The translations under genes were made by a program, and so were the position numbers. The notes beneath the pieces are model-generated. The model was not told the origin of the DNA. It did not search any database and worked only from the letters and a program-made list of their open reading frames with translations. From NCBI RefSeq assembly GCF_024438035.1, contig NZ_JANFQF010000006.1, forward strand, positions 62,001 to 126,000: 64,000 nucleotides of DNA. Direction: 5' to 3'. Each line of letters begins with the position of its first letter. The first letter of the stretch is position 1. Source of the stretch: Rhodococcus tibetensis (GTDB taxonomy: Bacteria > Actinomycetota > Actinomycetes > Mycobacteriales > Mycobacteriaceae). Positions 28,190 through 38,800 of this stretch are shown here, piece by piece.

Positions 28190-29167
28190 ATCACACCAAC
28201 GGATACCCCGGGATCCCACGTTCCCCGCACCGTCGCGGACGTAGGGGAGTTCGCCGTGATCGACCGTGCCGTGGCGGGCCGGGTGCAGCCGCCCACCACA
28301 CTTCTCGGGCCGGGAGACGATGCCGCGCTCGTCCGGGCGGGTGACGGTCGCGTCGTCGTGTCCACCGACATGCTGGTGCAGGACAGGCATTTCCGGCTCG
28401 ACTGGTCGTCTCCGCGTGATGTGGGACGCAAGGCGGTGGCGCAGAATGCGGCCGATGTGGCGGCGATGGGTGCGCGGCCCACCGCGTTTCTCGTGTCGCT
28501 CGGTCTGCCGCCGGATACCCCGGTGGAGGTGGCGGACGGCATCTCCGCGGGAATCTGGGACTCTGCCGAGGAACTCGGCGCCGGCGTGGTAGGCGGTGAC
28601 CTTGTTCAGGCCGGTCACGTCGTGATTTCCGTCACTGCCCTCGGTGACCTCGGGGGGCAGCGCGCGGTCCTTCGTTCGGGAGCTCTGGCCGGGGATGTCG
28701 TCGCGGTCGCAGGCACGCTGGGTGCGTCCGCCGGCGGGCTGGCACTCTTTCTCGCGGGATCGACCCGGTTTCCCGGCCTTCTTGCCGCCCACCGCGTACC
28801 GAGTCCGCCGTATGCGGCGGCGTGGGCCGCCGCCGAGGCGGGTGCGCACTCGATGACCGACATTTCCGACGGACTTCTCGCGGATCTCGGGCACATCGGT
28901 GCCGCGTCGGGGGTCGGCATGTCACTCGTGCGGGAGGACCTCGCCGTTTCGCCCGACCTGGTATCCGCAGCCGCGGTCCTGGGGACCGACTACTGGGAAT
29001 GGGTGTTGACCGGGGGAGAAGACCACGGGTTCGCTGCCACTTTCCCGTCCGACGTGCCGCTGCCGGAGGGGTGGTTTCGCATCGGAACGGTTCATGAGGG
29101 GTCGGGTATCTCGGTCGACGGCCGGCGCTGGCCGGGGGCCTCCGGCTGGCAGAGTTTCTCGGTATAA
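28190..29167 (+). CDS. thiL: Thiamine-monophosphate kinase, apparently starting at ATC
   Basis: ThiL phosphorylates thiamine monophosphate to the diphosphate cofactor. Motifs: [38 protein letters not shown] and [16 protein letters not shown]. The only standard start that keeps these is the GTG at 28256. It would delete the conserved GEF(A/S)(V/L)I element, which is intact just upstream as [12 protein letters not shown]. No in-frame ATG, GTG or TTG precedes it. ATC at 28190 lies six bases after a TGGAGG site and gives ITPTDTPGS, 325 residues in all, like other actinobacterial ThiL. Use of ATC, or a base error, is inferred. Confidence 0.9.
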   Translation: MTPTDTPGSHVPRTVADVGEFAVIDRAVAGRVQPPTTLLGPGDDAALVRAGDGRVVVSTDMLVQDRHFRLDWSSPRDVGRKAVAQNAADVAAMGARPTAFLVSLGLPPDTPVEVADGISAGIWDSAEELGAGVVGGDLVQAGHVVISVTALGDLGGQRAVLRSGALAGDVVAVAGTLGASAGGLALFLAGSTRFPGLLAAHRVPSPPYAAAWAAAEAGAHSMTDISDGLLADLGHIGAASGVGMSLVREDLAVSPDLVSAAAVLGTDYWEWVLTGGEDHGFAATFPSDVPLPEGWFRIGTVHEGSGISVDGRRWPGASGWQSFSV

Positions 29168-29176
29168 GTTGCACCC

Positions 29177-29698
29177 ATGGCTATCTACGCTCTCGGCGAG
29201 CAGGAACCGGACATTCATCCGGACGCTTACGTCCATCCCGATGCGGTGGTGATCGGAAACGTCACTCTGGCGGCGGGCGCATCGGTGTGGCCGCAGGCCG
29301 TGCTCCGCGCCGACTACGGCACCATCTCCATCGGCGCGGGGACCAATATCCAGGACGGCACCGTGATCCATTGCACGCCGATCGACCCCACTGTCATCGG
29401 TTCGGGGTGCGTCGTCGGGCACGCCGCTCACATCGAGGGATCGACGATCGGGAACGACTGCCTCATCGCGTCGGGCTCGGTGGTGTTGAACGGCTCGGTG
29501 ATCGGGGCCGGTTCCGTGGTCGGGGCGGGCGCAGTCGTTCCCTTCAAGTTCGAGGTACCGCCGAGGCGGATGGCACTCGGTGTTCCCGCCAAGATCCGGG
29601 ACGGCTACGAGGTTCCCGAGGGGCACGTGGAGATGAACGTCAAGATGTATTCGGCCAACGCGGCCTACTACCGCGACGCCCTGCGGCGGCTCGACTGA
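29177..29698 (+). CDS. Gamma-carbonic-anhydrase-like left-handed beta-helix protein
   Basis: A 173-residue protein with hexapeptide repeats through most of its length (for example [20 protein letters not shown] and [22 protein letters not shown]). Three histidines in the expected zinc positions are seen around [16 protein letters not shown]. Members include gamma carbonic anhydrases and uncharacterised acyltransferase-like proteins, so activity is unproven. It starts 9 bp after thiL and overlaps ung by one base. Confidence 0.85.
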   Translation: MAIYALGEQEPDIHPDAYVHPDAVVIGNVTLAAGASVWPQAVLRADYGTISIGAGTNIQDGTVIHCTPIDPTVIGSGCVVGHAAHIEGSTIGNDCLIASGSVVLNGSVIGAGSVVGAGAVVPFKFEVPPRRMALGVPAKIRDGYEVPEGHVEMNVKMYSANAAYYRDALRRLD

Positions 29699-30372
29699 TG
29701 GCTGCGCCGCTGTCAGATCTGGTCGAGGCCGGCTGGGCGGAGGCTCTCGCGCCGGTGGCCGATCGCATCACCGAGATGGGTGCGTTCCTCCGCGCGGAGA
29801 TCGCTGCGGGCAGGGAGTACCTTCCGGCAGGCGAGAACGTCCTGCGCGCGTTCACGCACCCCTTCTCCGAAGTGAAGGTGCTGATCGTCGGTCAGGACCC
29901 GTATCCGACACCTGGGCACGCCGTCGGGCTCAGCTTCTCGGTGGCACCCGACGTGCGCCCCGTTCCGCGCAGCCTAGGCAACATCTTCACCGAGTACAGC
30001 AAGGATCTCGGTTTCCAGACGCCGTCCACGGGAGACCTCATACCGTGGTCACGTCAGGGAGTGTTGCTGTTGAACAGAGTTCTCACAGTCCAGCCGGGAC
30101 TTCCCGCGTCCCATCGCCGGAAGGGCTGGGAAGCGGTCACCGAACAGGCCATTCGCGCATTGGTGGCGCGCCCAGAACCCCTCGTGGCCATTCTGTGGGG
30201 CCGGGACGCGTCCACATTGAAGCCGATGCTCGCAGATGTGCCGACGATCGAGAGCGCGCACCCCTCACCGTTGTCCGCGTCGAGGGGATTCTTCGGTTCA
30301 CGCCCATTCAGCCGAGCGAACGAACTGCTCGACGGCCTCGGCGCCGAATCCGTGAACTGGGAGCTGCCCTAG
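29698..30372 (+). CDS. ung: Uracil-DNA glycosylase (family 1)
   Basis: Ung removes uracil from DNA. The 224-residue protein carries the water-activating loop [21 protein letters not shown] (about 61-81) and the leucine-intercalation loop [21 protein letters not shown] near residue 188. The ATG overlaps the preceding stop (TGATG), which fixes the start and suggests coupling. The stop is only three bases from that of the convergent enoyl-CoA hydratase gene. Confidence 0.96.
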   Translation: MAAPLSDLVEAGWAEALAPVADRITEMGAFLRAEIAAGREYLPAGENVLRAFTHPFSEVKVLIVGQDPYPTPGHAVGLSFSVAPDVRPVPRSLGNIFTEYSKDLGFQTPSTGDLIPWSRQGVLLLNRVLTVQPGLPASHRRKGWEAVTEQAIRALVARPEPLVAILWGRDASTLKPMLADVPTIESAHPSPLSASRGFFGSRPFSRANELLDGLGAESVNWELP

Positions 30373-30375
30373 CGT

Positions 30376-31176
30376 TTACGCCCGAACTTCCTTGATCGAC
30401 GCGAAGTCTGCGCGCCTCTTCTCGACGAAGGCATCGACGCCTTCACGTCCGATCGGGCTGTCCGCTGCCACGGCAATCGAGGCGGCCTCGGCGTCGAGTT
30501 GTTCTGCGAGAGTGCGTGTGGACGACGCGGAGAGCAGCGTCTTGATCCCGGAGTAGGAGGAGGTCGGACCCGCAGCAAGGGTTCGTGCGAGTCGCAGCGC
30601 CTCGTCCTGCACCACGTCGTCACCGACCAGGCGACTGAGTATGCCGAGGCGCACGGCCTCGTCGCCGCTCAGAACCGCATCGGTGAGCAGGATTTCGCGA
30701 GCGCGGGCGATGCCCACGATCCGCGGAAGGGTCCACGACATACCGCCGTCCGGTGTGTAGCCGATCGAAGGGTATGCCGGACGCATCTTGGTGCCTGGCC
30801 CACCGATCGCGACATCGGCGAGGCAGACGAGGCTCATTCCTGCCCCCGCAGCCCACCCGTGCACACCGGCGATCACCGGAACGGTCACCGCGTCGAGAGC
30901 CCGCACGAAGACGTGGAAGACGCGTGCGATCTCGGCGACGTACTCGCTGCGCACGGGCGCGGAAGCGAAGGCGCGGACGTTGCCGCCGGCGCAGAAGTTC
31001 GGGCCCTCGCCGACGAGGAGGACGCTGCCGATCCGGTCGCCCACGGTCTCGAGGGCGCGCGTGCCCTGTTCGAGGCCTTCGCCGTCGAGGGACGTGCCGT
31101 TGTCCGCGGTAGAGATCGTGATGCGGAGCACGCCGTCGTCGAGCTGTACCTTGCTGAGTCCATCGAGTGAAGTCAC
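30376..31176 (-). CDS. Enoyl-CoA hydratase/isomerase family protein
   Basis: A 266-residue crotonase-fold protein. The oxyanion-hole segments are GPNFCAGGNVRAFAS (about 58-72) and VHGWAAGAGMSLVCLADVAI (about 104-123). The usual second catalytic glutamate position (around residue 136) shows PSIGYTPDGGMSW, with D/G rather than a clear ExxxG pattern. This fits an isomerase or non-hydratase activity. The start is GTG. Substrate unknown; it lies alone between ung and rpmB. Confidence 0.87.
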   Translation of the reverse strand: MTSLDGLSKVQLDDGVLRITISTADNGTSLDGEGLEQGTRALETVGDRIGSVLLVGEGPNFCAGGNVRAFASAPVRSEYVAEIARVFHVFVRALDAVTVPVIAGVHGWAAGAGMSLVCLADVAIGGPGTKMRPAYPSIGYTPDGGMSWTLPRIVGIARAREILLTDAVLSGDEAVRLGILSRLVGDDVVQDEALRLARTLAAGPTSSYSGIKTLLSASSTRTLAEQLDAEAASIAVAADSPIGREGVDAFVEKRRADFASIKEVRA

Positions 31177-31266
31177 GGTTGCACCCTACGTGGCGTGCTA
31201 CCCGGCATCACCGAGACCCGATGCGCTGCACCGTTGGCGAACGAGCGCGATCCGGACGCGGAAACG

Positions 31267-31302
31267 ACAACACCCCCGACACCGAGGTGTCGGGGGTGTT
31301 GT
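31267..31302 (-). terminator. Terminator downstream of rpmB
   Basis: A 16-17-bp stem (31267-31283 with 31286-31302) lies 23 nt past the rpmB stop on the minus strand. It separates rpmB from the enoyl-CoA hydratase gene. Confidence 0.75.
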
Positions 31303-31324
31303 GACAAAAACACGCAGCGTCGGG

Positions 31325-31516
31325 TCAGCCCCGAGCAACCTTTCCAGCCTTCAGGCAGGACGTGCAGACGTTGAGCTTCCGGGTGTTTCCGGGGGCAACC
31401 TCAGCACGAACAGTCTGAATGTTCGGGTTCCAGCGACGATTGGTACGCCGGTGCGAGTGCGAGACCGACTTACCGAAGCCGGGCCCCTTGGCGCATACGT
31501 CGCAGACGGCAGCCAT
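31325..31516 (-). CDS. rpmB: Ribosomal protein L28 (zinc-ribbon form)
   Basis: A 63-residue large-subunit protein. It carries two CxxC pairs, CDVC near the start and CTSC near the end, marking the zinc-binding C+ form. The core [15 protein letters not shown] is typical. The ATG at 31514-31516 has AAGGAG eight bases upstream; the longer frame to 31534 begins inside that site. It is divergent from the DAK-domain gene. Confidence 0.95.
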   Translation of the reverse strand: MAAVCDVCAKGPGFGKSVSHSHRRTNRRWNPNIQTVRAEVAPGNTRKLNVCTSCLKAGKVARG

Positions 31517-31733
31517 AGTCGCGAACTCCTTCAAGATAGTGAACTGTGAAATTTAACTGGCCCTACGTAGGCAGGCCGCAGTGATCGCGGCCCTTACGAG
31601 GCAACCGTGCAAGAGTAGCCGCTCGAGTGCTGATTGGCCAAACTCGGTCGTAAGGCCTCGCACGGCAGACTCGGTCGGCGTCCCCCGACTAGTCTGACGG
31701 CACCTTCGATTGAACCCGCGAGAGAGGATGCCA

Positions 31734-33455
31734 GTGGTCCCTGAGCACCCGATGGACGGCCGAGTCCTGACGTCGTGGGCCAGGACGGCCGTCGCGGGAC
31801 TCGAAGCACGGTGCGAGGAGATCAACAGTCTCAACGTGTTCCCGATCCCGGACGCCGACACCGGAACGAATTTGCTGTTCACCATGCGTGCGGCCCTCGA
31901 GGCGATCGATCGGTACGCCGGGACCGACCATGGTTCGACGGACGTCCGTCAGGTAGCCATCGCGCTCGCCCGCGGCGCGGTGGCCGGCGCCCGGGGCAAC
32001 TCGGGAGTCATCCTCTCTCAGGTGTTGCGCGGAGTCGCCGAGGCGGCGGTCACCGGCGCCGTCGACACCAGGACCGTGCGTACCGGACTGTTGATGGCGA
32101 CCAACCTGGTGACCGACGCGGTCAGTGACCTGGTGGAAGGCACGATCGTCACCGTCCTGCGTTGCGCTGCGGACGCGGCCGCGGAATTCCCGGACGATGC
32201 GCCCGTCGCTGATACCGCGCGCTCCGCGGCAGACGCTGCGGCGGCCGCGCTCGCCCGCACGCCCGGCCAGCTCGACGTTCTCGGCACCGCCGGCGTGGTC
32301 GACGCAGGCGGACTGGGTCTGGTCGTAATCCTCGACGCCTTCGTCGCCGCGGTCACCGGTGAGCGGCCGGACCGTGCGCCGATCGCGCTGCGAGTGCCGC
32401 GCCGTCCGCCGTCTGCCCGCCACTCAGCGGTAGGAGCGCAATCGCCGGGGGCCGAGTTGCCGGCGACGAACGAGATCGCCTTGCACCGGGACGCCCACTT
32501 CGCCTGCGAAAGCTCCCCACAGCAGGACTTCGAGGTGATGTACCTGGTGGCCGACACGGACGAGGCCCGGATGGCAGAACTGCGGAGCGCGCTCGACGAA
32601 CTGGGAGATTCCACCGTGATCGTCGGTGACGGCGGCGGCGGGTGGTCGGTGCACGTGCACTGCGCGGACGCCGGGGCCGCCGTGGAGGCCGGTCTCGGTG
32701 CCGGACGTGTACACACGATCCGAGTCAGCAGCTTCCTCGTGGACGCGCGCGAACAGGGTCGGCTCCTCTCTCCCGTCCGCATTCGCCCCGATCAGGAGGA
32801 TCGGGGCATCGTTGCGGTCGTCGCTGGTGATGGCGCCGCCGATCTCTTCTCCGGGGAGGGGGCGACCGTGCTCCGGTGTGACGCCGCCCCCGTCACCCGC
32901 GCGCAACTTCTCGGCATCATCCGTCAGCTGGGACGCAGGGAAGTGCTGGTCCTTCCCAACGGGGCGCTCACCGCCCAGGAACTCGTTGCCGTGAGTGCCG
33001 CGGCCCGCGATTCGCGGCACGAGGTGCTTCTTCTCGCGACCTCGTCCATGGTGCAGGGGCTGGCGTCCCTCGCAGTGCACGATCCGGAACGGGAAGCGGT
33101 CGACGACGCCTTCGCGATGTCCGAGGCCGCGGCGGCCACCCGGTGGGGTTCGCTGCGCATTGCACGGGAGCGGGCGTTGACCTACGTGGGCACGTGCGAA
33201 CCGGGAGACGGCATCGGCTTGATGGGTCACGAGGTGATCGTGATCGAACCGGACGCCGCCGCCGCCGGGAAACGGCTCGTCGACGTCGTCCTCGGGGGAG
33301 GCGGCGAACTGGTCACTCTCCTGATGGGCGCAGAAGCGCCGGACGGGCTCGGCACGGAGCTGGCCGATCACATCTCGCAGCGGCACCCCGGCGTCGAGGT
33401 GATGGTCTACCACGGTGGACAACCTGGAGATCTGTTGCAACTCGGGGTGGAATGA
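31734..33455 (+). CDS. DAK2-domain (FakA/YloV-like) protein
   Basis: A 573-residue protein. The N-terminal DhaL/DAK2 domain has NSLNVFPIPDADTGTNLLFTM, with the nucleotide/Mg-binding aspartates, and ARGNSGVILSQVLRG. A middle DegV-like linker and C-terminal YloV-type domain follow. The firmicute relative FakA phosphorylates fatty acids held by FakB; whether that holds here is unknown. The GTG at 31734 is preferred: AGAGAGG lies six bases upstream but abuts the ATG at 31728. The gene ends 8 bp before recG. In M. tuberculosis, as I recall, it is split into two frames; here it is intact. Confidence 0.85.
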   Translation: MVPEHPMDGRVLTSWARTAVAGLEARCEEINSLNVFPIPDADTGTNLLFTMRAALEAIDRYAGTDHGSTDVRQVAIALARGAVAGARGNSGVILSQVLRGVAEAAVTGAVDTRTVRTGLLMATNLVTDAVSDLVEGTIVTVLRCAADAAAEFPDDAPVADTARSAADAAAAALARTPGQLDVLGTAGVVDAGGLGLVVILDAFVAAVTGERPDRAPIALRVPRRPPSARHSAVGAQSPGAELPATNEIALHRDAHFACESSPQQDFEVMYLVADTDEARMAELRSALDELGDSTVIVGDGGGGWSVHVHCADAGAAVEAGLGAGRVHTIRVSSFLVDAREQGRLLSPVRIRPDQEDRGIVAVVAGDGAADLFSGEGATVLRCDAAPVTRAQLLGIIRQLGRREVLVLPNGALTAQELVAVSAAARDSRHEVLLLATSSMVQGLASLAVHDPEREAVDDAFAMSEAAAATRWGSLRIARERALTYVGTCEPGDGIGLMGHEVIVIEPDAAAAGKRLVDVVLGGGGELVTLLMGAEAPDGLGTELADHISQRHPGVEVMVYHGGQPGDLLQLGVE

Positions 33456-33463
33456 GGAATTCG

Positions 33464-35722
33464 ATGGCCACACTCGCCGACAGGCTCGATCACCTGCTCG
33501 GGCACAAGACCGCCGACGCGCTCGACACGGCGTTCGACATCCGTACCGTCGAGGACCTGTTGCGGCACTATCCGCACCGGTACGCGTCGCAGGGTCGCGA
33601 ACTGGCCGAGAAGGATCCGCCGGAGGGTGAGCACATCACCATCATCGCGAGGGTGACGTCCGCGGCGGTCGTGAAGATGAAGAACCGACCGGGCAGCATG
33701 CTGAAGGTGGTTCTCGCGACCGACACCCAGAACGTCGACGTCACGTTCTTCAGTCCGCAGAAGGTCAAGCACGTGATCAAGCCCGGCGTGCGTGCGATGT
33801 TCTCCGGCACCGTGAAGTACTTTCGCAGCAAGTGGAGCCTCACTCATCCGAGTTACCTGATCCTCCCGGAGCCGCGTGCGGGGAGCGAGGACCCCGTCGT
33901 GAACGTCGGGCGGATTCGCGGGGCAGGTGATCTCGCTGGGATCGCCCGGGCCGCCCAGGAGCCCGGCGCAGGCGTCGACATGTCCGTGTTCGAGCGCGCC
34001 CTGATCCCGCTATATCCCGCAACGCGCGAGGTGGAGAGCTGGACGATCATGAAGTGCGTCCGGCAGGTTCTCGACCAACTCGACCACGTCGACGACCCGC
34101 TGCCAGAGCGGATCCGGCAAGAGCGGAGCCTCATCGGTCTCGACGAGGCGCTCCGCCTCGTCCACCTACCCGACACGCGTGAGGACATCGAGAACGCCCA
34201 CGACCGGCTCCGGTTCGACGAGGCGGCGGCTCTGCAATTGGTGCTCGCTCGCCGCCGCCACGACAACGCCGAGCGGGCGGCACCGGAGTGTCCGCCGGCA
34301 CCCGGCGGAATCGCGGACGAGTTCGAGCGCAGGCTTCCGTTCCAGCTGACCGACGGCCAGCACGCCGTCGCGGAAGAGATCTCCGCAGACCTCTCCCGGC
34401 CGCACCCGATGAGCAGGCTCCTGCAGGGAGAGGTGGGATCGGGCAAGACCATCGTGGCCTTGCGTGCCATGCTCCAGGTGGTCGATGCCGGGTATCAGTG
34501 CGCCCTGCTCGCCCCCACCGAAGTGCTCGCGACCCAGCACGCGCGGTCGCTGCGGGCAATGCTGGGCTCGCTCGCGACGGCGGGCGAACTCGGCGCGGAC
34601 GAGAAGGCGACCCGTGTGGCCCTCCTGACGGGTTCTATGCCGGTCGCCGCGAAGCGGGCGGCGCTGCTCGAGGTGGTGAGCGGTGACGCCGGCATCGTCA
34701 TCGGCACGCACGCCCTCATCCAGGACAACGTCGAGTTCTTCAACCTCGGCATGGTGGTGGTCGACGAGCAGCATCGGTTCGGCGTCGAACAACGCGACCG
34801 ACTGCGTTCGCGGGCGCGCGAAGGCCTGAGCCCGCATCTGCTGGTGATGACGGCGACGCCCATACCCCGCACGATCGCGATGACGGTGCTCGGCGACCTC
34901 GACGTGTCCACCTTGCGCCAGTTGCCGAAGGGCCGTTCGCCGATCAAGAGCAGTGTGGTACCGGCGTCCCAGAAACCGCAATGGGTCGCGCGCGCGTGGG
35001 AACGGATCCGCGAGGACGTGGCCGAGGGGCGGCAGGCGTACGTCGTCTGCTCGCGCATCGGTGACGGTGAGAAGGGCGACGGCGAAGACTCTCTCGACGA
35101 CAAACAGCCCGACACCAAATCTGCCGTGGAGGTCTTCGAGGAGCTGAGCGGCACGATCATGCCCGACCTCCGGGTCGGGTTGCTGCACGGCAGGCTGCCG
35201 ACGGACGAGAAGGACGCCGTGATGCGCGACTTCACGGCCGGGGACATCGACGTCCTCGTGTGCACCACGGTCGTGGAGGTGGGCGTCGACGTTCCGAACG
35301 CGACGATCATGGTGATCGTCGACGCCGACCGTTTCGGGGTCAGCCAGCTCCATCAGCTCCGCGGCCGGGTCGGCCGGGGTGCTCATCAGGGTCTGTGCAT
35401 TCTCGTCACGGAGATGAATCCGGGTGCGCCGGCCTTCGGGCGCCTGCAGAACGTGGCGTCCACCAACGACGGCTTCGAACTCGCTCAGCTCGACCTCGCG
35501 ACCCGGCGTGAGGGCGACATCCTCGGAGCGGCGCAATCGGGAACCACCTCGACGTTGCGGTTGCTGTCGCTTCTCGGCCACGAGGACGTGATCGCGGCGG
35601 CCGCAGACTTCGCCCGGTCGGTGACGGCCGACGATCCGCGTCTCGAAAATCACCCCGGCCTTTCCGCAATGGTGACCTCGGCGCTCGACGCAGACCGTAT
35701 CCAATTTCTCGAGAAGACGTGA
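33464..35722 (+). CDS. recG: ATP-dependent DNA helicase RecG
   Basis: RecG unwinds and reverses stalled forks and Holliday junctions. The 752-residue protein has an N-terminal wedge/OB domain (about 60-170), Walker A in QGEVGSGKTIVALRAM, the Walker B box DEQHRFG, motif III TATPIPRT and the late QLRGRVGRG motif VI. The ATG at 33464 (MATLADRLDHLLG) has TGAGGA five bases upstream. An ATG twelve bases earlier overlaps the DAK stop. It is coupled to the preceding gene. Confidence 0.96.
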   Translation: MATLADRLDHLLGHKTADALDTAFDIRTVEDLLRHYPHRYASQGRELAEKDPPEGEHITIIARVTSAAVVKMKNRPGSMLKVVLATDTQNVDVTFFSPQKVKHVIKPGVRAMFSGTVKYFRSKWSLTHPSYLILPEPRAGSEDPVVNVGRIRGAGDLAGIARAAQEPGAGVDMSVFERALIPLYPATREVESWTIMKCVRQVLDQLDHVDDPLPERIRQERSLIGLDEALRLVHLPDTREDIENAHDRLRFDEAAALQLVLARRRHDNAERAAPECPPAPGGIADEFERRLPFQLTDGQHAVAEEISADLSRPHPMSRLLQGEVGSGKTIVALRAMLQVVDAGYQCALLAPTEVLATQHARSLRAMLGSLATAGELGADEKATRVALLTGSMPVAAKRAALLEVVSGDAGIVIGTHALIQDNVEFFNLGMVVVDEQHRFGVEQRDRLRSRAREGLSPHLLVMTATPIPRTIAMTVLGDLDVSTLRQLPKGRSPIKSSVVPASQKPQWVARAWERIREDVAEGRQAYVVCSRIGDGEKGDGEDSLDDKQPDTKSAVEVFEELSGTIMPDLRVGLLHGRLPTDEKDAVMRDFTAGDIDVLVCTTVVEVGVDVPNATIMVIVDADRFGVSQLHQLRGRVGRGAHQGLCILVTEMNPGAPAFGRLQNVASTNDGFELAQLDLATRREGDILGAAQSGTTSTLRLLSLLGHEDVIAAAADFARSVTADDPRLENHPGLSAMVTSALDADRIQFLEKT

Positions 35723-35820
35723 GATTCCACGGCCGGGACGAAAAAATTACTTCCGCTCACGTAATTCTTCGCTGCTCTGTTTCCGGCCCATTGCAGAATT
35801 CGCACACGTCAGGGGCTGCT

Positions 35821-35850
35821 TTGTGAAGATTGCGGACGATCCTGCATAAT
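35821..35850 (+). promoter_or_regulatory. Candidate pyc promoter
   Basis: TTGTGA (35821-35826) and CATAAT (35845-35850) are 18 bp apart, with a TG before the -10. A second possible -10, TAGTTT at 35886-35891, sits six bases before the pyc ATG and would give a leaderless transcript. Both were read by eye. Confidence 0.4.
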
Positions 35851-35897
35851 GGGACACCGTTTCTCTGCCGCCGAAGGTTGCGGGGTAGTTTGCTTCA

Positions 35898-38800
35898 ATG
35901 TTCTCCAAAGTCCTGGTCGCCAACCGTGGCGAAATTGCGATCCGCGCTTTCCGTGCCGCCTACGAACTAGGTGCTGGAACCGTTGCGGTGTTTCCGTACG
36001 AGGATCGGAACTCGATCCACCGTCTCAAGGCTGATGAGAGTTATCAGATCGGCCAGGAGGGGCACCCGGTTCGGGCGTACCTCTCGGTCGAGGAGATCGT
36101 CTCTGCCGCGAAGCAGGCCGGTGCCGACGCGATCTATCCCGGTTACGGGTTCCTGTCCGAGAACCCGGATCTGGCCGCAGCCTGCGCAGAAGCGGGCATC
36201 ACGTTCGTGGGCCCGTCCGCGGAGGTTCTCGAGCTGACCGGCAACAAGGCCCGCGCTATCGCGGCTGCGAAGGCCGCCGGCCTTCCGGTCCTGGCGTCGT
36301 CGGAGCCGTCAGCGGATGTGGACGAGCTGCTCGCGGCGGCGGAAACCATGCAGTTCCCGATCTTCGTCAAGGCGGTTGCCGGTGGCGGTGGCCGGGGCAT
36401 GCGCCGGGTTGCCGAGCCGTCCCAATTGCGGGAGTCGATCGAGGCGGCCGCGCGTGAGGCGGAGTCGGCGTTCGGTGATCCCACGGTCTTCCTCGAGCAG
36501 GCGGTCATCGATCCGCGTCACATCGAGGTCCAGATCCTGGCCGACGGTCAGGGCAACGTCATCCACTTGTTCGAGCGAGACTGTTCGCTGCAGCGCCGGC
36601 ACCAGAAGGTCATCGAGCTCGCGCCGGCCCCGAACCTTCCCGAAGAGGTGCGGGCGAAGATCTGCGCGGACGCCGTGGCGTTCGCGAAGGAGATCAACTA
36701 CTCCTGCGCGGGCACCGTCGAATTCCTCCTCGACACCCGCGGCAACCACGTGTTCATCGAGATGAACCCGCGCATCCAGGTCGAGCACACAGTCACCGAA
36801 GAGGTGACGGATGTCGATTTGGTGCAGTCGCAGCTACGGATCGCCTCGGGGGAGACCCTCCAGGATCTGGGCCTGAGCCAGGACAAGATCACCCTGCGTG
36901 GAGCGGCGCTGCAGTGCCGCATCACCACCGAAGACCCGGCCAACGGGTTCCGTCCGGACACCGGTCGGATTACCGGCTACCGCACCCCGGGTGGTGCCGG
37001 TATCCGCCTCGATGGCGGAACGTCGGTCGGGGCAGAGGTCTCCGCATACTTCGATTCGATGCTCGTCAAGCTCACGTGCCGTGGCCGCGACTTCGAAACC
37101 GCCGTCGCCCGGGCGCGCCGCGCGGTCACCGAGTTCCGCATTCGCGGTGTGTCGACGAACATCCCGTTCCTCCAGGCGGTGCTCGACGATCCGGATTTCA
37201 AGGCGGGCCGCGTCACCACCTCGTTCATCGAGGAACGCCCCCAGCTGCTCACGCTGCGCAGCTCCGCCGACCGCGGCACCAAGATCCTGACCTACCTCGC
37301 CGACGTGACAGTGAACAAGCCGCACGGCGAGCGGCCGTCGGCGGTATACCCGCGCGACAAGCTGCCTCAGATCGACCTCTCCACCCCGCCGCCGGACGGC
37401 AGCCGCCAGAAGCTCCTCGCCCTGGGGCCGGAGGGATTCGCCAAGGCGCTGCGGGAGCAGAAAGCCCTCGCCGTCACCGAGACCACGTTCCGCGATGCGC
37501 ACCAGTCGCTGCTCGCTACGCGGGTGCGTACCAGCGGTCTGCTCGACGTCGCGGGGCACGTCGCGCGTCTGACCCCGGAATTGCTCTCCATCGAGGCGTG
37601 GGGCGGTGCCACCTACGACGTTGCTCTGCGGTTCCTGCACGAGGACCCCTGGTACCGGCTGTCGGCGTTGCGTGAGGCCGTACCGAACATCTGCTTGCAG
37701 ATGCTGCTGCGTGGACGGAACACAGTCGGCTACACCCCGTACCCGGAGAAGGTGACGCGGGCTTTCGTCGAGGAGGCCACCAACAGCGGTATCGACATCT
37801 TCCGCATCTTCGACGCTCTCAACAACGTCGACCAGATGCGGCCGGCCATCGACGCTGTCCGCGAGACCGGCACCGCTCTCGCCGAGGTCGCCCTGTCCTA
37901 CACCGGTGACCTGTCGAACCCGAACGAGAAGCTGTACACCCTCGACTACTACCTGCGCCTCGCGGAGGAGATCGTCGAGGCCGGTGCGCACGTCATCGCG
38001 ATCAAGGACATGGCCGGACTGCTGCGCGCGCCTGCCGCTACCACCCTTGTGACGGCGCTGCGAAAGAACTTCGACCTGCCCGTGCACGTGCACACCCACG
38101 ACACCCCCGGCGGGCAGCTCGCGACGTACCTGGCCGCGTGGCACGCAGGCGCGGATGCGGTGGACGGCGCCTCCGCCGCGCTGGCCGGCACCACCAGCCA
38201 GCCGGCGTTGTCGGCAATCGTGGCGGCGGCCGCGCACTCCGAGTACGACACCGGGCTCGACCTGCAAGCCGTGTGCGACCTCGAGCCGTACTGGGAAGCT
38301 CTGCGCAAGGTGTACAAGCCGTTCGAGTCCGGGCTGCCCGCCCCGACTGGACGCGTCTACACCCACGAGATCCCGGGCGGCCAGCTGTCGAACCTGCGCA
38401 CGCAGGCCGTCGCTCTCGGTCTCGGCGACAAGTTCGAGGAGGTCGAGGCCAAGTACGCGGCCGCCGACCGCATGCTCGGACGTCTCGTGAAGGTCACCCC
38501 CTCGTCGAAGGTTGTCGGCGACCTCGCCTTGCACCTCGTCGGATCCGGTGCGTCTACCGAGGAATTCAAGGAGAACCCGGCGAAGTTCGACATCCCCGAT
38601 TCGGTGGTCGGATTCCTGCGCGGCGAACTGGGCACTCCGCCCGGTGGCTGGCCCGAACCGTTCCGCACCCGTGCCCTCGAAGGGCGCGGAGCCGCCAAGC
38701 CCGAGGTGGCTCTGTCCGCGGACGACGAGAAGGCACTCTCCGGCACGTCCGCGGAACGCCGAGCCACGCTCAACCGGTTGCTGTTCCCCGGCCCGACGAA

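Noticed and set aside
28256-29167. thiL starting at GTG 28256
   Set aside because: It removes the conserved GEF element. Kept only as the fallback if ATC initiation is disproved.
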